A stretch of 64,000 nucleotides of DNA, from assembly GCA_019637435.1 (NCBI GenBank), contig JAHBVO010000002.1:1465519-1529518 (forward strand), given 5' to 3'. Within the stretch, counting starts at the first letter, position 1, and each line of letters opens with the position of its first letter. The stretch comes from Candidatus Obscuribacterales bacterium (lineage in GTDB: Bacteria; Cyanobacteriota; Vampirovibrionia; Obscuribacterales; Obscuribacteraceae). The notes beneath the pieces are model-generated. The model saw only the letters and a program-made list of their open reading frames with translations, was not told the DNA's origin and made no database searches. This document shows positions 15,060-23,536 of this stretch, piece after piece. A program made the translations under genes and the position numbers.

Positions 15060-17120
15060 ATGCAGGAAGGCGATCAGATAGAAAATGGACGCTACCGTGT
15101 CGAGAAGCTTCTCGGTCAGGGCGGTATGGGGCAGGTCTATCGTGGCGTCGATACGCTGCTCAACAAAACGGTCGCGATCAAAGTTCTATTTCCGAATACA
15201 CCAGATGCGGTGATTAAGCGGTTTCACGCTGAAGCGGTTGCGCTGGCTGCCTTAAGTCATCCGAATATTTTGACTGTGCATCAGTTTGGCCAAGCCGAAA
15301 ACGGTCAACTCTATCTCGTGATGGATTTCATCAAAGGCGAGTCACTTGCCACGATGATTGAAAAGCGCGGACCGCAGACGTTCTACGACGTCTTACCGAT
15401 TTTTGAAAAGATCTGCCGAGGCCTGAGATATGCGCACAACAATGGAGTGTTGCATCGAGATATAAAACCGAGCAACGTGATGTTGTCTAACGACAAATCG
15501 CAAGAGGGCTCTGTGAAGCTCGTCGATTTTGGGTTGGCAAAAGTAGCAGACAAGGATTTTGAGCTGACGAAGACTGGCACTGCGATGGGTTCTCCACCGT
15601 ATATGTCTCCTGAGGCTGTTCGTGGAACTGATTCGGACGAGCGGTCTGATATCTACAGTCTCGGTTGTACGTTTTTTGAAATGATGGTCGGTGTACCACC
15701 ACTTGTCGGCGACAACCCCCTGCATACGATGATGGCTCATCTGCACCGCTTGCCACCAACGCTTGCAGAGGCAAGCGGCAAGCGGTTTGATGAAGAAGTG
15801 GAGTTGTTTGTTCAGAAGTGTATTAAAAAGGATCCGAAAGATCGTTTTCAAAACATGGATGCGTTGATCAAGGGTCTCAACGAAGTCAAAGCCGCTCTAC
15901 AAAGTAAAAAGGAAACGTCGCTGGGCGCGCTCGCCTCCGGTGTCTACGCTTCCGGCTCTTTCCTCGCGAATAAGGTGTTTAGCGCCGACCGCAAGATTCT
16001 TGGTATCGGAAGTGTTTTGGCTGTCGTAATTCTCGGATGTGTAGGTCTGGCTATATTTGCAATCTGCTCCTGGAAAGAGCCGGAGCCTGTCGTGCCGCTT
16101 GATGATGCTCTTGTTCAGCTAGGTCAGGCCGTTGAAAAGCCGGAAACACGCCAGCGGATGTTAGAGCAGACTGATACCACCGAAGGTGGCGTCTCCATTA
16201 TTGACAGTTCTTTTTGTGCGGACAAAACGTGTTTCATTGCCGGTCGAATACCTGATGAAGAGCTGATGAAGGCAGTCGATAAACACCGCGATATGAAGTC
16301 GTTTAAACTCTCGGAACTTAGTTGTAGCGACAATTGTATAAAAAGCATTCTTGCGCTGCCTGACATTGAGTGCCTGCAAATTTCGGAGATGGAACTCAAG
16401 CCGTTCATGCGAGATGCGATTGTCCGCATGCCGAAACTTCACAATCTCAGGTTTTACAAAACAGGTGATTTGCCTGTTGGTTTCATAGAAAAATTCGGCA
16501 CGACAGGAGGGGCGGCTTTGATTGACAGAGCCGTTTCGACAGGTAGAGCAGACACGGCAGGCCGGGCGGGGCCGATTGTCAGAGCAGGTTCGACGGATAA
16601 AGCGGACTCAGCAGAAAAGATAAGCTCCTTACAATTGACTGGACTCGAATTCGAACCGGGAAAGAATTACCCGCATCCCGGCTCAGCGCTCGCCAGAATC
16701 AAATCACTGTCGTTGCTGATTTTGTATGATTGCAAGTTGAGTCGCGCTGATGTTCGAGAAATTGCCAGCGGTTTGCATCTCAATATATTCGGCTTGATAG
16801 GCGGCGAAATTGCCGATGATGAATTTGCCGATCTCAAGTTGGCATCACGCTGTACCGCTTTGACACTTGTCGATGTTGACCTGAAGCCTCGTCATTTTTC
16901 GGATATAGCGCAGATGCCGATGCTTGCGTTCCTTGACTTGCACGGCACCAACACCACCGACGAAGACCTGCGCAACTTCCGTCATTGCGGCAGTCTCAAG
17001 CGTTTGATCTTAAACGGTACAAAGGTGAGTGAAACTGGAGTTGCCGTTCTGCGCGCATCTCGTCCGGACACAGAGATTACCTTCGGCGACACGTCGCCGG
17101 CGTTCAAGGAACTGTACTGA
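15060..17120 (+). CDS. Receptor-like Ser/Thr protein kinase with LRR-like C-terminal domain (paralogue 1)
   Basis: 686 residues. The PknB-type kinase domain spans about 10-275, with glycine loop GQGGMG (19-24), Lys 41 (VAIK), HRDIKPSN (132-139), DFG (156-158), a GTAMGSPPYMSPE activation segment and a conserved DERSDIYSLG. All catalytic residues are present. One membrane helix follows at about 313-336, so the C-terminal part should lie outside. That part (about 430-680) has irregular leucine-rich repeats such as LAFLDLHGTNTTDEDL and LKRLILNGTKVSETG. A 36-residue Gly/Ala/Arg/Asp-rich insert near residues 485-520 is absent from the paralogue at 17366. The start MQEGD is conserved between both paralogues. 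Ligand and substrates are unknown. Confidence 0.88.
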   Translation: MQEGDQIENGRYRVEKLLGQGGMGQVYRGVDTLLNKTVAIKVLFPNTPDAVIKRFHAEAVALAALSHPNILTVHQFGQAENGQLYLVMDFIKGESLATMIEKRGPQTFYDVLPIFEKICRGLRYAHNNGVLHRDIKPSNVMLSNDKSQEGSVKLVDFGLAKVADKDFELTKTGTAMGSPPYMSPEAVRGTDSDERSDIYSLGCTFFEMMVGVPPLVGDNPLHTMMAHLHRLPPTLAEASGKRFDEEVELFVQKCIKKDPKDRFQNMDALIKGLNEVKAALQSKKETSLGALASGVYASGSFLANKVFSADRKILGIGSVLAVVILGCVGLAIFAICSWKEPEPVVPLDDALVQLGQAVEKPETRQRMLEQTDTTEGGVSIIDSSFCADKTCFIAGRIPDEELMKAVDKHRDMKSFKLSELSCSDNCIKSILALPDIECLQISEMELKPFMRDAIVRMPKLHNLRFYKTGDLPVGFIEKFGTTGGAALIDRAVSTGRADTAGRAGPIVRAGSTDKADSAEKISSLQLTGLEFEPGKNYPHPGSALARIKSLSLLILYDCKLSRADVREIASGLHLNIFGLIGGEIADDEFADLKLASRCTALTLVDVDLKPRHFSDIAQMPMLAFLDLHGTNTTDEDLRNFRHCGSLKRLILNGTKVSETGVAVLRASRPDTEITFGDTSPAFKELY

Positions 17121-17183
17121 AGTTATCGTCATCTGAACTGCTGGACTTTGAGACCGCTGAATTCTAAACGCTAACCGTTTCAC

Positions 17184-17238
17184 TCCAAATTTCAAATTCC
17201 AAATTCCGAATTCCGAAGTCCGGACTCCGGACTCCAGA
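17184..17238. repeat. Degenerate short tandem repeat between the two kinases
   Basis: About 55 bases consist of 7-8 base units that change stepwise: CCAAATTT, CAAATTCC, GAATTCCG, AAGTCCGG, ACTCCGG. The stretch is non-coding and borders the duplicated kinase genes. Confidence 0.7.
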
Positions 17239-17282
17239 CCTCTCAACCAGGTCTAGTATGACAAAGAGCCCTTCCTCCTTTC

Positions 17283-17291
17283 TGCTACAAT
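17283..17291 (+). promoter_or_regulatory. Extended -10 element upstream of the second kinase
   Basis: TGC directly precedes TACAAT (17286-17291), forming a TGN extended -10. An ATGACA lies upstream but 22 bases away, too far for a normal -35. The resulting 5' UTR would be about 65-70 bases, with GGAG ten bases before ATG 17366. Confidence 0.35.
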
Positions 17292-17365
17292 CAATACACA
17301 CCGGACAACCTTGTTTATTCTGGGCAGAATCTGTTTGCGCATTTTGAAACCGGAGTCTTTATTGC

Positions 17366-19312
17366 ATGCAAGAAGGCGATGTAATTGAAGGACGATATCG
17401 AGTAGAGAAAAAACTTGGACAGGGCGGAATGGGCATGGTCTTCCGCGGTCATGACCTTCGCAACAACAAGGCCGTTGCGATAAAATCGCTATTCCCAAAT
17501 ACACCGGACATCGTGATCAAGCGTTTTCACGCTGAAGCAATTGCGCTGGGAGCGTTGAATCATCCCAACATCATGACCGTCCAACATTTTGGACAGGGAA
17601 AGGATGACGGTCAGCTCTACCTCGTCATGGATTTGATCAAAGGCGACAGTCTGAACACCATGATTGAAAAGCGCGGACCACAAACCTTTTTTGACGTTCT
17701 TCCGATTTTTGAGCGAATCTGTCGAGGGCTTCGATATGCGCATATGAAGGGCGTTTTGCACCGAGATATCAAACCGAGTAACGTCATGATGTCTAGCGAT
17801 CGGAGCAAAGATGATTCGGTAAAACTCGTCGATTTCGGCCTGGCTAAATATGCGGACAAAGAGCAAGAGTTAACGAAGACCGGTGCTGCAATGGGTTCTC
17901 CCCCGTACATGAGTCCGGAAGCCGTTTACGGAAAACAGACAGACGAACGCTCTGATATCTACAGCTTAGGATGCACGTTGTTTGAGATGATCGCCGGACG
18001 CCCTCCATTTACCGGTGAGATGCCATTTCACGTCATGATGGCGCATGTAAACAAGCTAGCTCCTACAATCTCGGAGGTTTCCGGCAAAGAGTGCGAGGAA
18101 GAAGTCGAAGCATTCGTCGCGAAATGCATTAAGAAAGATCCCAACGATCGTTTTCAAAATATGGACGATCTGATCAAAGCACTCGAGAAAGTGAAAACGA
18201 CGCTGACGGACAAAAAGCGCGCATCAGAGGGTATTTTAGCCTCTGGAATATATGCTTCAGGAGCATTCATTGCTGAGCGCAAACGTCAGGCTGATGAATG
18301 GTTGAAGAGAAATACTAAGCTCGCGTCTATCATTGGCGCTGTGCTTATCCTTGGAACTGGCGGTGTGATCGGTTATCAAAACTGGCTGGACAGTCAGGCG
18401 AAAAATGACGTTCAGGAGGGCTTTTCCGCGGTCTCAGACGCAATAGCTAAGCCGGAAAACGAAGAACTGATTTTGGACATGACCGAAGGGAAGGCCACTT
18501 ATGACGCCGGTGCGTACCTTATCAAAGATAAGAGCTCTCGTTTTGATTCTTGCCTGCTATCTGGAGAAATGAACTTGGAGCAGGTTAAACAAGCCGTCGA
18601 GCCGTACAAGAAAATGAAGGTCTTCCAGTTTGAACAGTTGGAAGTCGACGATGAGTGCTACAAATACATTCTTGGCTTGGGTATGGAAAAGATTGTTCTA
18701 TATAACACTAAACTGACACCAAGTTTGTTGGAGCAAATTGGTAAAACCAAGAGCATCAATCATCTACAGATTTTAAAGTGCGACAATATCCCGCAAGGCG
18801 TATTGGATGGACTGGCGAAATCTACGTCGATCAGCAACGTTGAACTTGAGTGCGGCTTTGAATATAAAAATGTCGGCAACGTCCTGGGCCGCATGAAACA
18901 ACTGCTCGCCATCGTTTTTTTGAATACTTCGCTTTCGGAGTCCGATATAACCAGCATTGTTCGCGGAGTAAACCTGGGTTGGTTGTCGCTCAAGCATTGC
19001 AAGCTGGAGCCGGATGCATTGACGAATATCAAAGATGCGAAAATTTGCAGGCTTCTAGAATTTCCTGATACCGGCCTGACTGTCGAGCAATTGGCTCAGA
19101 TTGGACAGGTGCCTCATCTATACTCTCTGAACCTTCACCGAACCGGCACCACTGACGATGGACTGCCAGGTCTATACGGCTCGCGTGAGTTGAATAATAT
19201 CAATTTGACGAAAAATAATGTGTCACCGGATGCGGTGGCGCGCATGAAAGAAAACATGCCAAAACTGAAAGAAGTAATTCTAGGTAAAATTGTTCGCGAT
19301 GAAGCGTTTTAG
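17366..19312 (+). CDS. Receptor-like Ser/Thr protein kinase with LRR-like C-terminal domain (paralogue 2)
   Basis: 648 residues, paralogous to the gene at 15060 over its whole length. The kinase domain is about 9-275: GQGGMG (18-23), Lys 40, HRDIKPSN, DFGLAKYAD and GAAMGSPPYMSPE, all intact. The membrane helix is at about 316-336 (LASIIGAVLILGTGGVIGY). The outer part has leucine-rich-type repeats (LYSLNLHRTGTTDDGL, LNNINLTKNNVSPDA) similar to the RNI/LRR_6 style. Unlike paralogue 1 it has a plausible Shine-Dalgarno (GGAG) and lacks the low-complexity insert. The stop codon overlaps by four bases the stop of the convergent gene 19309-21738. The two kinases probably arose by tandem duplication. 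Confidence 0.88.
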   Translation: MQEGDVIEGRYRVEKKLGQGGMGMVFRGHDLRNNKAVAIKSLFPNTPDIVIKRFHAEAIALGALNHPNIMTVQHFGQGKDDGQLYLVMDLIKGDSLNTMIEKRGPQTFFDVLPIFERICRGLRYAHMKGVLHRDIKPSNVMMSSDRSKDDSVKLVDFGLAKYADKEQELTKTGAAMGSPPYMSPEAVYGKQTDERSDIYSLGCTLFEMIAGRPPFTGEMPFHVMMAHVNKLAPTISEVSGKECEEEVEAFVAKCIKKDPNDRFQNMDDLIKALEKVKTTLTDKKRASEGILASGIYASGAFIAERKRQADEWLKRNTKLASIIGAVLILGTGGVIGYQNWLDSQAKNDVQEGFSAVSDAIAKPENEELILDMTEGKATYDAGAYLIKDKSSRFDSCLLSGEMNLEQVKQAVEPYKKMKVFQFEQLEVDDECYKYILGLGMEKIVLYNTKLTPSLLEQIGKTKSINHLQILKCDNIPQGVLDGLAKSTSISNVELECGFEYKNVGNVLGRMKQLLAIVFLNTSLSESDITSIVRGVNLGWLSLKHCKLEPDALTNIKDAKICRLLEFPDTGLTVEQLAQIGQVPHLYSLNLHRTGTTDDGLPGLYGSRELNNINLTKNNVSPDAVARMKENMPKLKEVILGKIVRDEAF

Positions 19313-21738
19313 TCGCCGTTTTGATGCAACCCGCTGTAGAGGGACGAAAGCGGATTTCCTTCCAGGTTGACCTGGTTGTGAAATGTGTCGCCGAAGTGCC
19401 ACGCTGGAGACTCGAAGACAGCATTGTCTCTAATTATGCGTTTGACGCTAAACATCTCGAGAACATTTAGCCGCGGTGCGTTCGCTTTTGCCAGTTCGAT
19501 CATTTTTGCTAGAGCTGCTTCTCGGCAGTCTGTTGCGGCGACCCCGAGCTCGCTGAGGGCGCGCAGAGTTGCCGAGGTCAGGGCTACGAATCGAACGCTA
19601 GCAAAGTCGGTTTCGATTCTGCGACAGATTAGTTCGGTAGATTCAGGATCCAGGCAGCGAGCGCGAATATCGTCCTTGAAGTTTTTCAGCCAGGCGATTC
19701 TTGGTGCGATCTCGAAAGCGTGCTCGTCAAGCACCGCCTTTGTCCAGAGCCAGAAAACTATGTCAGATGCGTGCGCTACGTCATCGTCAGTTATTTTTTG
19801 AATTGGAGCATTGAAACACTGCATCGCAAGTTCCACTCCAAGTATATCGATTGCGTTCAATAGCGCCTGCTGGAAAGAGTTTTCGTCGCTCAATCCCTTG
19901 TAGAGAAGGTCGGTATTCACGCTCTCGATGTTCTGGCAGGCGCGTGACACCAGAATCTGTTCGATTGCTAAAACCGGGTCAGCTGCGTGCTCTGTGAGGG
20001 TCTCTGTGAGTTTGCATAGATTCTTCCACGGCTTGCTGAAATTTCCTTCCAGTTCGAAGGCACCATAGATTTTCGCCCAACTGCCCGCATACCGCAAAGA
20101 CTGAGCGGCGCAATTTCTCATATCGTCTGGGGTAGTTTGAATTCGAGAATTGTTGAATAGCGCTACAATAAGCTCTGACAGCGAGACCATGACCTTCTGC
20201 GAATCATTGGCGCTTAAGATCATGTTGCTGAACTCGATTAGTTTTAATAGCGCACGCAGAACCTCCGGATCCTTTTCACTGCCTCTGCGAGATATGGCAG
20301 TGAGAAGCTCGCATAGTAGTCTGTACATCTCCTGCAGACCGGTTACGCCGCCGTAGACCTCCACAGCCTCGAATCGCTTTGCTTGGGCGCCGGCAACTTG
20401 AGCTGCCAGCAGGCAGTAGTTATCTGTTTGATTTTTAGGATGGACGTAAACCGAACAGGCAGCTAACTTCAACAAATTTAGAAGCTCCAGAACTCGCTCG
20501 CGTTTATACTTTGTCGTCTGGGCCTCGCGGACGGAAAGGAAGCAGGCCAAGGCTTCTTCATACTCGCAGTTTTGAAAGTGCTTTTCACCAAGGTTCGTTT
20601 GCATTGACGCCCAAATCGAAGGTGTTGCAGAACGAATCACCTTGTGAAAAACCGACTTCGCTTTTTGCTTTGCTGTCTGTTTTTGCGGCTTCTTTGCGCT
20701 CTTACGCTGCTGAACGTAACTGAGATCTTCTGTCTGCGAAGAATCTTGGCGAATCTCCTCTTGCAGTTGGCGATTGTCACTTTGCACATCCCTGTACAGG
20801 TCCCAGGAATCAGGCTTTTCAGCAGGCAAATTGGCAAGTTCTTCTTTCGTCGCATTCAAAGCGGGAACCAGATGTGGTGGTAGCCACAGCATCCGCTGAA
20901 GAACTGTCGCGGATTCTCTTACGTGGTGCGACTCGTGCGAAAGCAATGTCGCAAAAAGGTTGGAGCTTTCGGGGCGAAGCAAATCAGCTCTTTTGAAGAG
21001 TATGCAGTCATCCGCCCCGTCAAACTGTTCGAATAAACCAGGGTCGTAACAAAGAGCTGTCAATGAAGCATAAATCAGCCAAGACGAGAAATTGTCCACG
21101 CTAACGTCAAAGTAGTAATCGTCTCGCATTGGATGCTGATAGTTGGGATGCCCAAACTCTAAACTTAGCTGACCATTAAGCTCCGGGACGAAGAATGCAT
21201 CATAGTCTACAAGCCGCAGACCTTCGCCGCTTACAATTATATTGCCGTGCTGTAAGTCACCATGTGCGATACCAGCTGTTTCAAGAGACATACTGAGCTC
21301 GTAAAAGGCATTTCGAAGAGCCAGCATTTTTGCGCCGTCGCGATAATTTTTTGCCACATATGTGTCCATGGTGGGCCCGTCAATCCATGGCATCTTCACT
21401 ATCGGATACCATTGACCGGAAACTTTGATTCCTTGCTCTATGAAATCGAAAGCGACCGTGCAATCCAGGTCGTCGAACTGCACGAATTTACTGATACTCA
21501 GATACCGCTCTTTCTGCTCTGTGCGGAAAGTTAGAAAGCATCGCACGGCCCAGACTCCGCCTGGTGATTTGATTTTGTAGACACTGGCAAACGTTCCACT
21601 TGCTGAACGTGGTAGACCTATCGGCGTGGTTTCAACTTTGCCGGTTCGCAGATCGCTGTCTTCAAAGCAAATATGCGGATTTTGAATTGTCTCGTTGTAG
21701 TCCTGGGGCGTCGGCCACAGTTGAGGATGATTTATCAC
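19309..21738 (-). CDS. Divergent protein kinase with long helical C-terminus (TerY-P-type, HPNYQHP motif)
   Basis: 809 residues, GTG start at 21738. Residues about 40-280 form a kinase-like fold with catalytic loop HGDLQHGN (159-166) instead of HRDxxxxN, metal motif DYD (178-180) instead of DFG, and GHPNYQHPMRDDYY shortly after, a signature I associate with the kinase of the TerY-P triad. The position expected for the beta-3 Lys is Arg 66 (WAVRCF), so activity needs testing. Residues 350-809 are helical and may be TPR-like. Usual triad partners (a TerY-type vWA protein and a PP2C phosphatase) are not adjacent, although an unrelated-looking vWA protein lies 16 kb away. It converges on the kinase at 17366 with a four-base overlap. 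Confidence 0.7.
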   Translation of the reverse strand: MINHPQLWPTPQDYNETIQNPHICFEDSDLRTGKVETTPIGLPRSASGTFASVYKIKSPGGVWAVRCFLTFRTEQKERYLSISKFVQFDDLDCTVAFDFIEQGIKVSGQWYPIVKMPWIDGPTMDTYVAKNYRDGAKMLALRNAFYELSMSLETAGIAHGDLQHGNIIVSGEGLRLVDYDAFFVPELNGQLSLEFGHPNYQHPMRDDYYFDVSVDNFSSWLIYASLTALCYDPGLFEQFDGADDCILFKRADLLRPESSNLFATLLSHESHHVRESATVLQRMLWLPPHLVPALNATKEELANLPAEKPDSWDLYRDVQSDNRQLQEEIRQDSSQTEDLSYVQQRKSAKKPQKQTAKQKAKSVFHKVIRSATPSIWASMQTNLGEKHFQNCEYEEALACFLSVREAQTTKYKRERVLELLNLLKLAACSVYVHPKNQTDNYCLLAAQVAGAQAKRFEAVEVYGGVTGLQEMYRLLCELLTAISRRGSEKDPEVLRALLKLIEFSNMILSANDSQKVMVSLSELIVALFNNSRIQTTPDDMRNCAAQSLRYAGSWAKIYGAFELEGNFSKPWKNLCKLTETLTEHAADPVLAIEQILVSRACQNIESVNTDLLYKGLSDENSFQQALLNAIDILGVELAMQCFNAPIQKITDDDVAHASDIVFWLWTKAVLDEHAFEIAPRIAWLKNFKDDIRARCLDPESTELICRRIETDFASVRFVALTSATLRALSELGVAATDCREAALAKMIELAKANAPRLNVLEMFSVKRIIRDNAVFESPAWHFGDTFHNQVNLEGNPLSSLYSGLHQNGD

Positions 21739-21820
21739 GACCGTTTCAACCGCTTTCTAACTACCCGTACTCTATAAATAGACGAAAGGGGAACGGTTTT
21801 GTCGTTTTGAAAGGATCGTT

Positions 21821-23530
21821 TTATTTTTGATCGGCGGCAGGTTTGGGTGCCTGGTAGTGAGTGAGTTCCAGTCCGTGACTCATTTTCAGACTCTCGACCA
21901 GTTGGAATTCCGGTGGTATGAACGCTGTGACGGTCGAGCCTTGCTGAGCTGTAAGCAACCAGAAACTGTAGCGACCTTTAAGTATCGCGTAAACTTGCTG
22001 GTTGCCTAGCAGAGGACCGGTACCGACTTGCATTCTAGGCGTTTTCAGATATCGGTCAATGCAAATCAGATTGTAGTGCGGACTAATGAAAAGAACGTCT
22101 GTTGGCGGCACCTTCTCTTCGATTTTGACTGCCATCTGCTTCCAGGGTTCGCGTTGTGGAACAGTATGCGCGTAGGTGTAATTAACTAGCGTGAAGAGTA
22201 CATGTGCCACCACGAACCATTTGAGTTTGCCACCGTTTTCAACGAGATAGCGAGCTCCGCAGCCTGCCAGAATGAAAACTGCTGGCGCTGTTCCCATCAG
22301 ATAGCGCGTAACTTCGATGGTTTTTCTCGATTCAGCGATGTCACTTGCTAACGCGATGAGCGCGGGAACCAGAGCCCAGCACCATACAAAAAACATTGCG
22401 TTGGACCGGTCCTTAGACTGTATGCCATCAGTTTCAACCGCTGTGTTTGAAACTGTTTCCGGCTCGAGCTGCTCGGTTTTCGAGCCTTTCCTGGCTGTCA
22501 GTTTGGCGACGATTGCGTTTCTAATTTTGCTTGGGAAACTGATAAATGCAGCCGTGGCTAAGAGCACTGCACTGGTTCCATACAATGGCGCAGCGTAAGC
22601 GACGATGCGCCCGCCGCCCATGAAATTTATCCAGTTCAACACGATTTTGAACGCGCCCTTTAGCGACCAGAAAATCCCGGAGTCGCGCGTAACATAGAAA
22701 TTGCCTCGTTTTCCTGCGGACTGCCGGAAGAGATCAAACCAGGGCAGCCAGAAAAGGCAGACCAGAGCCCAGGCAATTCCAAGTTGAAACAGCATCCCGA
22801 AGTTTCTTTTGCTAATACTGTATGCGGTGCCAAACAGTCCCTGGAAAAGAACCACATACAAGCCGGTATAGTGCGTGTTTATCAATGCGGCCGTCGATAT
22901 GCTGTAGAGCAGAGTTAGACCTATGCGGCGCGCAATTGTGGCGTTATTGCCCAGGGCGTCGATGAGAAAGAAGAGGCTCAATCCGGATGCCGCAGATGTG
23001 AGTGTAACCAAACCATACATGCGCGCTTCTTGCGCGTACGTTATATCAAAGGGCGAAAACGCATGGATGACCAGCGTGAAGAAGGCCACCTTCGGACCGA
23101 GCAATTTTCTCGTTCCAAAATAAAGCACCGCAAGTGATGCTACTGAAATTAACGCGGATAGACTTCTGACCGCGAAATCATCTGTGCCGAATACAGTCAT
23201 CCACCTGTTCAACAGCAAAAAATACAGCGGTGGGCACAGGGGGTCGACGTTTCTGAAGTTCGTCAGCAATTGCTGAGGACTTCCCGGCGCTCCTAGAGAA
23301 TAGATAAACGGCTCAGGTCGGAGAATCTCGAGTTCATTAGGCGCAACGCCGATGGCGTCCACCATTGTTTGATAGGCTTCATCGAGCCACATGCTGTCGA
23401 AAGTTAGACCGTTAAATCGGAGTCCGATCGCGATTATGAAGACTACAATCACGGCTGTTATGCCGTCGAATGCTTTCTTCTTCGAATCCGGTCTGTTGAC
23501 CTGTGTCGCGTTTGCGGAGCTTGTTTCCAT
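21821..23530 (-). CDS. GT39-like membrane glycosyltransferase
   Basis: 569 residues with about ten membrane helices. DSMWLDEAYQ after the first helix is the typical acidic motif of dolichyl-phosphate-mannose-protein mannosyltransferase-like GT-C enzymes. PPLYFLLLNRWMTVFG and FAVRSLSALISVASL match the PMT_2 core, and DITYAQEARMYGL follows. It would transfer a sugar from an undecaprenyl-phosphate carrier onto a surface acceptor. The ArnT-like gene ends six bases upstream of this start, so the two are one transcription unit. No Shine-Dalgarno is visible, which suggests translational coupling. Donor and acceptor are unknown. Confidence 0.8.
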   Translation of the reverse strand: METSSANATQVNRPDSKKKAFDGITAVIVVFIIAIGLRFNGLTFDSMWLDEAYQTMVDAIGVAPNELEILRPEPFIYSLGAPGSPQQLLTNFRNVDPLCPPLYFLLLNRWMTVFGTDDFAVRSLSALISVASLAVLYFGTRKLLGPKVAFFTLVIHAFSPFDITYAQEARMYGLVTLTSAASGLSLFFLIDALGNNATIARRIGLTLLYSISTAALINTHYTGLYVVLFQGLFGTAYSISKRNFGMLFQLGIAWALVCLFWLPWFDLFRQSAGKRGNFYVTRDSGIFWSLKGAFKIVLNWINFMGGGRIVAYAAPLYGTSAVLLATAAFISFPSKIRNAIVAKLTARKGSKTEQLEPETVSNTAVETDGIQSKDRSNAMFFVWCWALVPALIALASDIAESRKTIEVTRYLMGTAPAVFILAGCGARYLVENGGKLKWFVVAHVLFTLVNYTYAHTVPQREPWKQMAVKIEEKVPPTDVLFISPHYNLICIDRYLKTPRMQVGTGPLLGNQQVYAILKGRYSFWLLTAQQGSTVTAFIPPEFQLVESLKMSHGLELTHYQAPKPAADQK

Positions 23531-23536
23531 CGTATG

